A stretch of DNA of 64,000 bases from Hysterangium stoloniferum. Taxonomy: Eukaryota; Basidiomycota; Agaricomycetes; Hysterangiales; Hysterangiaceae. Positions 11,263 through 24,109 of the stretch are shown piece after piece. Where the stretch lies: positions 186,001 to 250,000 of the forward strand of contig WHVD01000075.1 of NCBI GenBank assembly GCA_015178975.1. Reading direction: 5' to 3'. The first letter of the stretch is position 1, and the number at the start of each line of letters is the position of its first letter. Under the pieces are notes generated by a model, which had not been told where the DNA came from, ran no database searches, and saw nothing but the letters and a program-made list of their open reading frames with translations. A program made the translations under genes and the position numbers.

Positions 11263-14200
11263 ATGGATTATCAGGGAGTCAACTGGAATCCACACGTTCA
11301 ATGATTGGTCTTCGATGGGCTGGTTTCAAGTCGCACGCCGCTTTCTAAGCCCATGCTGAACTTCAGCAATACCAAGCACACCCTCCTGCCTTCACTCATC
11401 TACTCATCCCAGATGATGATGAAGATCGCTTTTCCTAGCAAACACATACTGTACCCGCAGGCTCAGATCCAAATATCGAATCCGAATCAGGCTCCAGCTG
11501 CAATTCCCTGTCTAGATACCAGCAACGGTATTGACATGAACATCTCCATAGCCTTCAATACTAGCAACAACATGTCCTTCAATACCCTATCTCACCACCT
11601 TTGACATGCCGTCCCTCACTGGACGCTGTGGGTTTGGAAGCTATGCGTTAACGACGCGCAAGTGTTAGGTTAACGCTCCGGAAATCGTGAGAGGGTTTAT
11701 GTTTGGCGCGAAGGGGTGGAGGTGAGGGGACATGGAAATCCGGAGCCGGGGACTTTATGTTTGCAGCAACAGCAGGGGCGAGAGGGCATATCCCTCACGG
11801 GATTGGCGCCAGTCTTGGGGTTGGGTGCATCGATGTCAACTGCGTATCCGCATAGCGTTTCAGGTATCGTTGGGGGCAGGTGCGAAGCAGGCGGGATCCG
11901 ACCACAGTAGTCGCAGCTATCCCTACAATCGCAATCGCAGTGTATCCAGCTCCGCAATCGAAGTCCCAGCGCCGCACCGCAACACCAACTACACGCCCAA
12001 TCTTGATCCCAATCTCAACCCCACTTCAAACAACAACGACAACATATCAGTCACACGGCACCTTGGCAAAGCTCCCAAATTCTCGCACTTGCAGTCGCAA
12101 TTCGCCTACTCAATCACAACCCCAACCACAATCGCGGCTCGGACTGGTCCTTTTGCTCTCTACGGCTGCACACATTGTGGCTGAAGGGCACAAACTGCTC
12201 CTGGGCAATACTCTCAGGCGCAACGGCAGAGTCAAGCCGAGAAACATGAACAAAATCAACAACCACATCATCATCAATCGCCAGGTGTTAGTGTAAAGAG
12301 TATTGTGCCCGCGCCTGCATTAAGGCAGGGTAGGAGTGGAAGTGGGGGCGAACAGGTGGGTTGGATGCACATTCAGATGCAGAGATTGGGAAGCTCACTA
12401 TGCACTATGTTGTTTGTGTTTGTGTTTTCAAGGGCAGATGCACGTTCAGGTGGAGGTGGATGAGCGTGTATGCAGACTCAGACTCGTCCTTTCGGTCCCG
12501 TTTCAACTTACTGCAATTTCGTCGCCGCCCACTTTCGATTCCACCAATCAACATCTTCCGCCGTCCGCCCCTTCGTGCATATCCTATCTTGCCGGTTCCT
12601 TCTCTAGCGCCATGGTGCCACTGTTTCTGGTCTGCGCCATTCCGCCACCACTTTCGCACTATCCACCCAAACACACGATTCTCATTCCGCACGCGATCCC
12701 AAGGCTATCTCTTATCAAATTTTAATTATTCATCTGTCTCTTTCTATCAACCACAATCCCACCTTGACTCCCCTTGATCATCCCATGCCGAGCTAGGCTT
12801 CCTTAGACCCAGGATTCTACACCTCGTTTCAATTTGCGTGTACTCCGCGGGTTTTTGCAACTGCACTCCAGATATGTAGATGCAAATGCGAACGAATGAG
12901 GTACTCGACCATTCTATTCCAATCCGAGTTAGAACGCGGGTATTGGGCCTCTTTGTCCTCTATGTCGGTCTTTATCTTTGATTAGGGAGGATGTGATGGG
13001 GGTGGTCACACTCTGTCCTTTCTTTCCCTCTCTTTTCCATCTGCGCGTATCGGTGGTTCGCAGCTGCACGTGAGGTGTTTGTGCGAGTGCGAACTCCTCT
13101 CGACCATTTTATATCCTGAGTTAGACCTCTCTATTTCACCTTTTCGTCCTGTATGTCTGTCTATTCTGACTGGACACCCGGGAGGGTGGATACCGATCAA
13201 AGAATGATCGTGATGGAATGGCACGGGAGTGAAAGTACCATGTTCTTTCTTTCCCTCTCTTTCCCAACTCTTGTGTATCGGGGTTCGCAGCCGCGCATGG
13301 GGTGTATGTGCGAGTTTTGGACTCCTCCATCATTCTATCTCACCCCACCCCATCACTCCCAGCGAACCGCGACCCGGACATTACACAGTTTTTCTGTCCT
13401 GGCTTGACACCCGAGAGGTGGATGCGCTAGTTGAATCACCCACCGCTTACGCCATGATGGAAGCAGAGGCGTTATTCTCTTTAAAACAAGTATGGCAGAT
13501 CGTCACATGAGGAAGAATTCAACAGAAGCTAGAAGCCGGACAGCAAGTCTGGAATTGGATACTGATGGGAGTGGCAGCAGATTAGCAGCGGGCGCTGTGT
13601 TGAGACGAATTGAGACAGCAGCGTTGATAGCGCTTAAGAAAGGAGGGGGGAAGACGCAGAATACGGCTAGTGGTGCGGCCTCCGGATTGACGATGCGTGG
13701 GGAGGAGATGGTACGTGAAAAGAGCGAAGAAGATGGCGATAGTGATGATGGGTGGAGAAAGGGAGGGGAGTGCCTTGGGATGAAGAGCTAGAGAGGGAGT
13801 GAAGGGAGGTTGTACGTGATAAGGACGGAAAGTGCCAGGAACAAAAACAAACCACCGAGCTGGAGATTGACAACATCATCTCGCTTGTGCTATATAACCT
13901 CTTCCCTCCACCGCTTATCCCCTACCTACACACGCTCCCCCTTCGATCTGCACCGATGGGTATGCTTGCGCGGCTTAGTCTCGAAGAGGTGTATGTTGTT
14001 TCGAAACCCGGTTCTTCAACGTCATCGTCATCATCAACAATAAAAAGTGAAGAAGGGTTCGAGTCCAAGCTGAAACGCGCCGCTACCCATGACGAAGACG
14101 ACTTTGAAACAGGATCCGAATCTGCAACAACCGAAGGATTCGGCCTCCCCCCAACAGATTATCGCGCCCCAAGACTTGCCTCCAACCTCGCACCGAAGGG

Positions 14201-14770
14201 CCTTGAAAACGCGCGCTGCCCCGCCCTCTATTCTTTCTAGTGGGTCAGTGGATTGGGAGACTGCAAAGGAGTTGTTTGATAGGTGAGTGGCTTGTGATCC
14301 TAGGTTTTTTGATATTCGGTGCTGACTTTTCCTTTTCTGATGGTGGTAGATTTCCAAATATGTTAGCGTAAGCAGTGTTTATCCTTCTTCCTTTCAAAAG
14401 ACGGATGTTTATAATGTTTTCTACTATATGCCAGCCCTTCGTATCCGTCTTAGACCCCGTTCCCCACACAGTCCAAAACGTCTACGAACGGGACCCGTTC
14501 CTCTGACTGTTAGTCCTTTCCCACCTCTTTTCCTTCCAGCCTTCTTTATAATACAACTCGTATAATCGCGCTAGCCCCATAGACAATTCTAGCAATCTCA
14601 TCTCGCTACCTCCCCTCCTGCCCAAGACACCACAACATCGCCATGAACTTCCCTAAATACGCAGCAGCAACAGCCTTCATCGATGGCGTGAAGAGTGTTG
14701 AGCTGGCTCAGGCGCATCTGCACATGAGTGTTCATGGTCTTCCTGCAGAGGTGGGGGGAAGATAGGGGTT
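11263..14770 (+). pseudogene. Fungal transcription factor pseudogene, copy 2
   Basis: Starts at a plausible ATG (MDYQGVNWNPHVQ), followed by an acidic IPDDDEDRFS patch and a Gln/His-rich region near 12100-12300. The fungal-specific transcription factor domain lies at the 3' end: WETAKELFDR before 14282, VLDPVLHT-like coding near 14445-14470, and from 14583 TILAISSRYLPSCPRHHNIA followed by KSVELAQAHLHMS, the usual signature of this nuclear regulator family. Introns with GTGAGT and GTAAGC donors are visible at 14282 and near 14370. Compared with copy 3, one T is missing in the FFKY exon and the third intron donor is lost. It also carries in-frame stops. No zinc cluster was found. Dead copy. Confidence 0.62.
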
Positions 14771-15911
14771 GGCTAGTGGGTTAGTCAGGCTCTTTCTTTC
14801 TTCTCTTTGCTTGCTTTCATCCTTTTCTTTGCTCCGGATTTTTCCGTTGGGATGGGAAGGTGTTTTTATTGATTGTACGTTATACCCCTTTTGGTGCTCA
14901 TTTGACTGAGTCAATGGGATGATATAGATACTTCGTCCTGAATTTGTGATACTTCTTGATAAGGAATGACGCAAGCGGTGATTGCGTAGCTCTTGTTGCG
15001 AAGTTCGTGGAAGTCCTTGCCACTCCAAAAGCTTCCATCACGAAAAGACACGCCGAAACTACACGCCAAATGCTCGCAAGAAAACTAAGGTTCGTAACTG
15101 TCACGGCGCACCCTGTGCTCCTCATCCAAAAGCAACATCAACAACAATACCTACGGGGAGATTCCCTCCTCACATGGCCCCGTACACTACCTCAACTGGC
15201 GTCCATATGACGCTGAGCTCCGACCTCGTCCAACCGCCCCACACAACCACTCACTCCTTCTCAAGCGTCCAGTTATCCGTTCCTACGCCAGATGCAGAGC
15301 AATGTCCGGACTTCTAGACTGAAATGAGTTCGGGATCTGTGACAACCGCGGTCACGGGGGTGTGTTGCATATATTCCGATGGAGCTGTGTAACGATGAGA
15401 TGCTGGCGACGTTGTATGTGGTGTCCGACCACCAGTGATTGAAAAGTGTGCTTATGCCAGGATTCAGACGACCTGGTAACGAGATGTTATCCCGTGGCCG
15501 AGAGAGTGCGCTGATTTTCGCGAGGCTTTTTGAAGTTTTGACAAATATAATAGATACTATTGTGGAAGATGAGCTAGAGATGGGTAATGTATTTCAGTCG
15601 ACACGCAGTGGGAATCGACTGAGGTATAATGTAATAGCCTTATACGTAGTTTGGGCGAACAATATCGGGAAAATATAGGACATGGTAATCGAAATGGTTG
15701 GAAGTCATGATCGGTACCCCATGACCCTGTGTTATAGTGTAACGGCCTATAGCCCTTCAATTACAACAGAAGTTTTTCCTATCTCATTTTCTTGTCTTCT
15801 TCATTTTTTATCATTTTCCCTGTCACTTTATCTACTCCGGTTCATTTAATTGTGACATAAGTTTAGATATTAGCTATGGTTAAAGCAAGACTGGCATACG
15901 AGAACATGATT
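14771..15911 (+). repeat. Unit B, region between TF and F-box
   Basis: Homologous to 30891-32090 in unit C, and from 15550 to 44338-44690 in unit D. It may include decayed 3' parts of the transcription factor (14940-15500), which recur on the minus strand at 58110-58700. The last part carries the unit landmark ATTAGCTATGGTTAAAGC at 15872. No intact gene. Confidence 0.6.
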
Positions 15912-15913
15912 CT

Positions 15914-16200
15914 GTTAAGTAGTAGACAAGATTTCGAAAGGATTGAGTCTGTTTGCGAAGCTCAGTGAGTGAGTAAACTTCACTATATATTATAGTACCT
16001 GTTTGCGAAGCTACAAGATGTTTTAATAAGTAATAGAATAATAATAAATGATTGCGCATATACCTCAGTGAGTGAGTAAACTTCACTGAGGTATATGGCG
16101 AAATATCGCGACTTTTTATTTACTTTCTAATTATTTTAGGAGAGTTATTAGGGAAGTAAAAAGGGGAAATTTTGATGCTTGAAGTTTCTAGTTAATTGCA
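15914..16200 (-). mobile_element. TIR element (MITE) copy 2, truncated
   Basis: Same family as 3505-3942 and 46554-46984 but reversed. The end GTAGTAGACAAGATTTCG is intact at the left, while the other end is missing. It has the same CAGTGAGTGAGTAAACTTCACTGAG hairpins. It replaces the normal region upstream of F-box B. Confidence 0.7.
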
Positions 16201-16277
16201 AAACGAGAATGTAAAACTAAAGGGTCCGTGCGTAAGACTGGGGGCACCAGGATTACAAGCACGTTGTTTTGCCCCCC

Positions 16278-18002
16278 ATGTCTGTAACATGTCCATCCAC
16301 AGAACCAGCAGTCCCCGCGTGCAACCGACCGCTTTTCACTCTTCCCGAAGAAGTTGTCGTTATGATCATCTCTCACATCGAGGATCGTTGTGATCTCATG
16401 AGTTTGGCACAAGTATCGGAGGATTTCCACCGTATAATCGTTCCGGAGTGGCTCAACTATATCCACATCCGGTGTGACCCTCTCCGAATCGACATATGGC
16501 AATATATTGCTTCTAATCCTCATCTCGCTGCGAGAATTCGGTCACTCGAATTAATCAACGAGTTGATTGGGACTGAGGAGTACAGCTGGAGCGCCTGTAG
16601 AGCTATTCCAAGATGTAACGATATTGAGCACTGTAAATCTATCACATACTTCCCCTCCATTATCCCATCTTTCCCACCAGTGTTTTTCAATCCATCCGGT
16701 AAACGAGAGGCCTACGAGGAGAGTATGTTGGCGCTCGCTGACGCCGTAAAGCATATGACACATCTACGTTGTTTTCGATGGGGTTTCGGGCTACCCGTTG
16801 GATATGCCTTCGAATCTCTGTTAAAGAGCTTTGGGCAACGAAACGATATGGATGAATTCTATTTTGACTTAGGGAACCACAACTTGGAAGAATTTCTATT
16901 CGAAGAGGAAATAACCGTGCCTGTGAATCTTCCCCCTATTTCCCCAGTAAGCCTGCCATAATCTATTCATTTTGTTGTAAATCCTTATACATAATCAGTT
17001 AGGAAAATTTCCCAATATTACGACGTTTTGCCTAACGATCAATAATGTCCCTTGGCACCACGAATCTGATAGTCTCGTCGATTGGATAATCCAATTTAAA
17101 ACATTGAAGCATCTACACCTACGTTTTAAGCCAGAACCGGACAACTTTGACTTTTTGGTAATCTGGCAACGTGCATATTGGCCTTCCTTGGTTGAATTAA
17201 CACTCGAAGAGGATATCATATTATTCCCAGATGATGATTCCGCATTGGGCGACTATCTCCACAACTCAAGCGAAGAGAGCCCCTTCACAACCTTCCTCCA
17301 AAATCATCAAACTATCCAACGTTTACGGATTCGCACTCTGAACAACTACTCCCGTTTCATCCAGCTACAAACCCTGACTCAACTTCATTCCCTGGTATTT
17401 GGCTTCCATGTTGGGCCTTTCGGCAATGGGTTTTCCTTGGATATTGCCCAGCAAATAGAATACTTGGAATGTTCAATCTCACCGCAATGCCTACCCACTA
17501 TCCAAGCAATGACTTCATTACGTGTCTTCAATGCCCTTTATATGGATTTGGAGGTATTCAAACATTTTGTTGAGGCTGCCCCACCCATCCAACACCTTCA
17601 TATTCCTTACGCGATGTGGAACAACCCTGCCCGTATTGAACCAGTACGTCTACTTCAAGGCATTGAGCTCACGTATAATAATATTGACCTTGATGTTAGT
17701 ATCACTTGGCAGATACAGTAGTCAGCTGTCTCTTCAAGCTGAAGGACCTTGTTCGGTTGGAGGGGGAGTTCGTTGCCATGGATGAGGAATGTGATCTATT
17801 TCAAACGCAATACCTCATCAATAAAATAATGGAACACGAATCCCTCGTCTATATTGATTCTTTGACCCGGGAGCAGTGGAACTTGGCGCTCAAGGAGGCC
17901 GCCCTCAGAGAGAGTTTCGAGATTCACTTACCCTGTGTCACTCTCCCGGACATACGAGAATACGCAGGTTTCTACATTAAGAACTGTGAGATGCAATACT
18001 AA
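16278..18002 (+). CDS. F-box/LRR-like protein, copy B
   Basis: Exons 16278-16946, 16999-17672 and 17726-18002 (introns 52 and 53 bases, GT..AG) give 539 residues with no stop. F-box at residues 18-60 (LPEEVVVMIISHIEDRCDL then SLAQVSEDFHRIIVPEWL). Leucine-rich segments follow from exon 2 (LKHLHLRF, LVELTLEEDI, IQRLRIRTL, IEYLECSI, IQHLHIPYAMW), and the C-terminus reads YAGFYIKNCEMQY. Likely a substrate receptor of an SCF ubiquitin ligase by family. AATAAA lies at 18033-18038. About 70 bases upstream of the ATG the sequence stops matching the other copies: the TATA-bearing promoter is gone and a truncated TIR element lies there, so expression is doubtful although the frame is intact. Confidence 0.82.
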
Positions 18003-19512
18003 ATTCTGTCGCCATTCATACATATACCGAGCAATAAATTGATTTTAACCCAATGCTTGACTCTTGAGCAGCCCAGTTGCGCGTTTGTTCATGGTTTCCA
18101 TTGTAATGGAAATGGGTTTGCCCCTTGTGAGGTGAATTAAAATATTTGACCCATGGACTCAGTAAGGTCGTAATCCGCCGTCTGTGAATACTTTTATGTC
18201 AGGCCTAAGCCTTCGAATTCTCTTCGCTGGCACAGCACTCTACCTGAGTCGTGACTACAGTCAGGTTAGTAGGATCACGACGGGGGTTAGATTTTACAGG
18301 TTAACTGCCAAACCTTGATGTCGATGATCACAGCTCTGGATGTAGCACCCCGGCCGTCTGAGTGCATGTCTCTATACACAGAACTGCAGTAAGAATTCAT
18401 GGACTAGGAAGTAAGCAATGACCATCTGTACCAAGCTCGAAATCAGGTCTCTAGATCTAGATAGAGGTGACCATGAGCTTCGAATAATATACTTTGATTT
18501 TGTACATTTTATTTTCTATATCAATAACCATTGCTAGGATGAGCAGAGGAATAAACAAGCAGAAGATATGCAACGATTAGTACGCCTTGTGGGATGGGGT
18601 TTTGGTTCGCTTTCTTTTCGTTTTTCATATTTCGTGTATTTTTCTTGCGGGTCCGAGCATGCATACAGTACATTGACAATGGTCGACAATAATGCAATGT
18701 TGTCCTCTCATTGCGGTACGATACTCATAAGTCTAAATCCGATCTAGGTAAGCATACAACTTTATAATTTAAAATTCAACAAGAATCATTCCAAAACTGT
18801 GAATGAACGCCCACCATCCCTCCCAGCAGGGTGGCGATAGAATTCACATACAGTCTTCATCTGATATTGGGTATCATTAAAGTGCGGGGAGAGGGAAAAC
18901 GGATAATTCTCCGGACAGGAGGCTGTGAGAGGTGATCTGGGGAGTGAAGGATATGGGGTATGGGGTATGGGTATTAGGTATTAGCTATGGTTAACGCAGG
19001 CCTGGCACACGAGAACATGATTCCAGATGGACTGAAATGAGCGGCGAATTGATGGAATGCCGTGTAGGCATACATTTAGTTCCTATTACCTGTGTAGCTG
19101 TTTGGAAACAAACCGTGAGGAGTGGGATGTGTCTAGTCGGTATCGAGTTACACTGCACTCTGACGAATGATATTCAAGAAATGGAAATGTTTTACTTTTG
19201 ATGCCATTCAAGCTGTCTCAAAGCTGTGTAATGGGTTACCTACATGTAAGTACAAAGTTATAAATTCTCCTAACCCAGAAAACCCCACAGCTCCATAACC
19301 TTTGGCTCACTGGCATGCAGCGCAGATTTGAGTCTGGTAGCCAGAATAATTCATATTATTAACCAGGTCTAATTTGACACATTTCTTGAAATCCGTTGAC
19401 TGCCGACTGGTACAAGCTGAGGCTACATACAAGGCTAAAAGTTCATCCAGTTGTCCCTGAATGCCCTACATGAAACTAGCTTGAATGATAGGGACTCGAG
19501 GTAAGATATGGA
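18003..19512 (+). repeat. Unit B, 3' flank of F-box B
   Basis: Nearly collinear with 48697-50210 after F-box D, including GGTTAACTGCCAAACC, a GGGGTATGGGGTATGG simple repeat near 18955, and ATTAGCTATGGTTAACGC, which restarts the sequence that normally lies upstream of an F-box gene. No gene. The unit therefore appears to repeat head to tail. Confidence 0.75.
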
Positions 19513-19517
19513 TACAT

Positions 19518-19765
19518 TGTTAAAACAGTTGAATAACTCTTAACAAACACCCTGTGAGTGTGAGGAAAGTAAACACTAAGGAGACTTTCCCACACCCACA
19601 GCGGAGTATGCTACAGGGTGCTTACCTAAGCACCTACACATCAGTTACCTTACTAGGTAACTCACTCAATACTGCACCTACAGTGCTGGGAAAAATACTA
19701 CAAATATCAGAAAAATATAGGGAACATCATAGACTATGTAAGAGCTGTAATATCATACTCTAACA
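19518..19765 (+). mobile_element. Small solo LTR, TSD TACAT
   Basis: 248 bases, TGTTAAAACAG..CTCTAACA, between TACAT at 19513-19517 and 19766-19770. The same place in unit D (about 50208-50220) is uninterrupted, which proves a recent insertion. A longer relative lies at about 57322-57690. Confidence 0.88.
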
Positions 19766-19770
19766 TACAT

Positions 19771-20329
19771 GGACAATAGGACAGTTGAATCATGGGAAAA
19801 AGAGTCAAACCATATCATACCTTACAGAATAATGAACATGGCAAAGACCTATACTTACTTACACTTTCACATATATACTACAGTGAACCATTTCAAAGCT
19901 GGCCACATCATCAATTTCCATATCCCATTCTGACCTCTGTATCTGTTTTGAGGATCAACAATAATCAGGAGTGCTAATCAAACTTTGCCACAGCTGATCT
20001 ATGATCTTGTGATAGCAGTACTGCCAGCCTGAGATATATATCCTAACCTATCCAAAGATTACTGGACACCATTGGAGTCTACATCTGGCTTGAAGGTCTC
20101 AGAGGTTCAACCTTTTACTCCATGGTGTAAAATCAATGAATTTGGCTTGTGACATCAGAATCTGCAACATGGGCATGCCCGAGTTATCCTACATGAAAAA
20201 ATGGGCACATGATATCAGTAATTGGCCAGGTGTGTGTTGTCCACAACCAGGGGCAGTACTCATGTTACAGTGTCAGCTATCACTCAATCTTACCAGACAT
20301 ACTACATCAGGAAAATGGGGATGGGCACT
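19771..20329 (+). repeat. Unit B, distal flank
   Basis: Continues the conserved unit sequence (compare 32540-32900 and 50221-50402) until an LTR starts at 20330. No gene. Short frames are not conserved. Confidence 0.65.
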
Positions 20330-20905
20330 TGTTAAGTTCTGGAACACAAAGGATAAGTTCTGAGGAAGTCCCATGGAGATTTCCAGTAATTATTCCAAAC
20401 ACACTTTTCCAGGAATGTCCCATGGACTCCCTGGGTAATACGTCTGGGGGAGTGTCTGGGGATATTAGTACAAGGAGTGTATCAGAATAATTACCAGAAG
20501 TTACTGCTGAGATGGACTTGGCTTCAGCTTATGTGCTGTGCCCTTATACACTCATTCAGGTGTCCATATTTTGAGCTGACAGAATGCATACAGGAAGATG
20601 TAGATTCCAGAGTTCCCATGGGAGCTCTGGGAATCGAGCATGCAGACAGACAAGAGGACTAGAGACTGGATCAGGACATATTCAGGGTGTATGTAACTTG
20701 TTTGAGATTCAAACTGGATTCTAAGTACATGAATATAGGAGACTTATATACACTGTGAAATGTAATAATACCAAATCTGGTATTAATGAGGGGCAGAACT
20801 ATTAAATATAAAATGAAACAAGTAAATACCAAACTAGGTATTAGGGATGGAACAGAATGAGTGGGGTCTGAAACATGACAGGTCATTAGACCATAATGGG
20901 AATAT
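20330..20905 (+). mobile_element. Truncated LTR, same family as 1150-1995
   Basis: Begins TGTTAAGTTCTGG and follows the 1150 LTR through ACTTGGCTTCAGCTTATGTG to about 20905, where an unrelated AT-rich repeat begins. The 3' end is missing in the window. CpG-poor relic. Confidence 0.65.
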
Positions 20906-21440
20906 TATATTATTAACCACCAACCATAAGAAACAATTCAGAGTCAATTAATAGAACCTATTGTATATGGTTTTCCAAGTTATGTAAATACTTGCTAATA
21001 CTTTTATTGTTAATTTGTTTTTTAAAAGCTAAACTGTAGTTATTTCCTAGTAAAATATGTGATATATAATTGGAAATTTTTTGTCCTGTGGCTTTCTTGA
21101 TTGGGTGAAATCACCTATATATTCTGGGTATGTTGAATCAAGTAGAAATCTGTTTAGATTGACAGATCCATTCCAAAGTAATACATATGTATTTGGAGGT
21201 GCCAATGATATGCATATGCATGGAATGGACTCTAAAGGTATCTATTTTTTAAAAGTATTAGTGTTTCAAACTACTAATTTTTTTTATTGTCTACTCATGT
21301 CTGGAAAGATTTTTTAGTTTGTAATGTACAAGAGAGTTTAAAACTTTTTGAAAGTTTTAAAAACCAAATTATGTTTGAATCACATCCCAGATGTTTAAAT
21401 GACCTTTAGGGTATATTAGAATTTGGTACTGTATACTTAA
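20906..21440 (+). repeat. AT-rich dispersed repeat, unknown class
   Basis: Very AT-rich sequence repeated in reverse complement at about 38180-38720. Shared parts include GTTTTTAAAACTTTC-like palindromic sequence and a frame encoding FLDWVKSPIYSGYVESS. It may be a fragment of a coding transposon, but I do not recognise the protein. Confidence 0.5.
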
Positions 21441-22900
21441 TAGTTTTCAGATATCCTCCTATCTGGCACTCTCTGGACTCTGGACACCCAGAATTCTCTG
21501 GAACTCTGAGTATCTGTAAACACTCTGGCATATATCTGCCCTCTGAAATATGGACACCGAGTGCATGAGGGCACAGAACATAAGCTAAAGCCAAGTCCAT
21601 CTTGTAACCTGGTAATATTCTATTAGCCATCATTTTGGACCCTCACACCCTGTTTTAGATTCAAAACCCTCCATCAACTCACTCTCAGAACCCCCACCTA
21701 AGGTATCACTGCTTGCAGTGCCCCTGACACTTGTTTCATTAGTAGTTTTAGCCTTCCATTTCATCTCCATCCCATCACTTTCTGATCACTATCTCCCTTT
21801 ACACATCTCCATTGCCACCTCAGACCCTTTAGTATTGTCTAGTACTTTACATTCAGTCTCCCTGCCTTGTCATTGACTTCTTATGATCTGTTTCACTCTT
21901 CACTTCTGTTAAGTCCTGGCTCTCTGGGCAGAATTTCCAGTGGATATTCCAGACACTTCCCAGAATATGTCCATGGAGTTCCCAAAGATTAGTCTGGGCA
22001 TTCCTGGGGATTAGTCTGGGGAGTATTAGAATATTACCAGAGTATGGATGGACTTGGCTTCAGCTTATGTGCTGTGCCCTTGTGCACTCACTTGGGTGTC
22101 CATATTTTAGAGGGTGGATATATGCCAGAGAGTTTACAGATACTTGGAGTTCCAGGAAGTCCAGAGAGTTCCAGATCTTGAGTGTACAGAAAGAACAAAG
22201 GAGCAGATTAGATCAAGACTAATTTGAGATTAAAACTGAGGAGTAAGTACATGACTATGGAAGACTATATAGATGTTCCAATTATTGTACTACAAATCTG
22301 GGAGTGTAATAAAACCTATTTGGAACTGTTTCAAAACTAAGCATATAATAACAAGTCAGATAAATGAGGATACAAGGATGGGAACAGATCAGGGAATAAG
22401 GGCAAAAACAATAAACAAACAAATGAACATCTGTCAACCAGTCAGTTACTAAATGTGGAACAAAGGAAGGAAGTTGAAATATCCATGGATATCCAATACT
22501 ATCCAGAAATGGATCCTAACACTATAATGACTAAGTATACATATTTCTGGGAAGGCCATGGCTTCTGGGCAGGTTGGAACATTGGCATAGAGATGTGACA
22601 AGGGTTGATGGGGATGATTGAGTGAAGGTTGGGTTATAGATTAAATATGTATATAGAGCAAACATAGAGAGTCTGGGTCAGGAAATGACCAAGGACAGTC
22701 AGAGATGCTAGCTGGGAAAGGGTGGAGTCCAGTGGGTTCTGGGTCATAACAGGAGGTGTCTAGTTGAAGGCAGAATACCAGAATGGCATTTGAGTTGAAG
22801 GATACTTGAGGGATGAGGGTCGGGTTCCAGTAGATTCCAGATCTTGATACTGGTCCAGAAGATGGTTTGTAACCTGATATGATGTCTGGGAAATACTCCA
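21441..22900. mobile_element. Diverged LTR fragments, both orientations
   Basis: 21441-21640 reads as a minus-strand piece (GCATAAGCTAAAGCCAAGTCC-like core). 21905-22900 reads as a plus-strand piece with CTTGGCTTCAGCTTATGTGC at about 22050. Both belong to the wider LTR group of this window but are strongly diverged, and no target duplication is visible. Part of 22750-22920 recurs inverted at 37090-37305. Confidence 0.5.
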
Positions 22901-24109
22901 TGGAGTCTCCAGGAATGGATCTTCACAGCTTCCTTGATTGGCCCTCTGGTCATCTGTCTCATTGTAGTATATGTAAAACTTCTTCATGTATGCTACAGTT
23001 CTTTAGTTCAAAAATCAATTTGGATTACCCCCTATTAGTTCTCATTACCTTTCTTCTCAATACTCTTGAAGACATTCTTGGCAAGCTGTGAACTCTTACT
23101 TTATGACTCTTAGTATTTTGGCCCCCTGGCTGATTGAGTTAAGTGCTGATCTCTGTTTCTATTGTACTATCTGTTCTGTTTGAAATACTGGAGCACCTAA
23201 CAGTTTGTGTGAGGGTGCAACACATCAGTTGAAGCCAAGCTCCACTACATTTATAGAGTTGAACCTCCCAACTAGTATGATCTCTATTGTCAGCCCTCCA
23301 ATTAACTTGTTTCTTATCATTGCCCCCCCCCTGACTTGATAAGACTGTCTAAACTTGGCTACTAGCATATGGCAATGGCCCACCAAGTATACCCAAGCCG
23401 ATAGCCAATATTCACATACTATATGGATTGTCTATACTGTCTATACCGTCTGTACAAGACCTTGTCGGTCTAGGGTGTTACTGTACACATTAGCACCCAT
23501 CTCCATTTTCCTGCTGCCTATAGAGGTGGCCACTAGGTGTACCTGAGCTGGTAGTGATATTCAGGTACTACATGGACTGTCTATACTGTCTGTACAAAAC
23601 CCCATCAGTCTAGATGGTACTGTACACATTAGCACCCATCCCTGTTTTCCTAATGTTAGATTCACCCAGGTACCCATGTTGCTCACAGTGTGAGGAACCT
23701 TAAGGTGTTTCTGCATGACTTTATTTTATTTTAAGACCCCACTATGTACCATTAGAAAGATGATGTCTAGGATGAGTATGTGCAGGTAGTGCAAGTCTGC
23801 AATGTGCTAGTATAAAAATATAAACACTAAGTGATTGTGAGTAATACCACAATTAAAGGACTTGAAATGAAGGAAGCAAGTAATCATAGACATAAACTAT
23901 GAAGGTCATCTCTAAATGTGCATAGACCTTTGCATCAGAGCCACTCATGGATGGCCTTGTAGTTGAGCGTGGCATAGGGATGGTACCCAGCTCAGCCATG
24001 ACTCCCAGGGCAAGCATAGGTGAGGCCTTCAGCATTTCATTTCAGGGCATGATGTGTTTGCATTGTCACTCAATTCAATGTCAACTATGCCCACTCCAAC
24101 ACAAAAGAA
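22901..24109. repeat. Dispersed block, matches 43300-44005
   Basis: From 23240 this matches 43300-44005. It contains an imperfect direct duplication around GGACTGTCTATACTGTCTGTAC (about 23400-23640). A minus-strand frame near 23853-24035 (MSGSDAKVYAHLEM) is shared with the other copy, but I cannot name it. 22901-23240 resembles 59260-59400, the border of a Ty3/gypsy relic. Confidence 0.5.

Larger units (their letters stand above)
7466..14503. repeat. Inverted repeat, arms 7466-9908 / 12015-14503
   Basis: Two arms of about 2.45 kb, reverse complements of each other, separated by 2.1 kb. Homology starts at the shared CTCAACCCCACTTCAA and ends near AACGGGAC. Beyond the arms the similarity resumes with F-box A (minus) and F-box B (plus), so the divergent symmetry covers almost 18 kb. 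Confidence 0.85.

Noticed and set aside
17706-18002. Separate small gene at the end of F-box B (and equivalents in A, C, D, E)
   Set aside because: The frame has no ATG of its own. It is the third exon, reached by a short GT..AG intron in every copy.
23853-24035. Frame MSGSDAKVYAHLEM shared with 43638-43919
   Set aside because: Short, starts and stops differ between the copies, and no motif is recognised. Left as part of a dispersed repeat.
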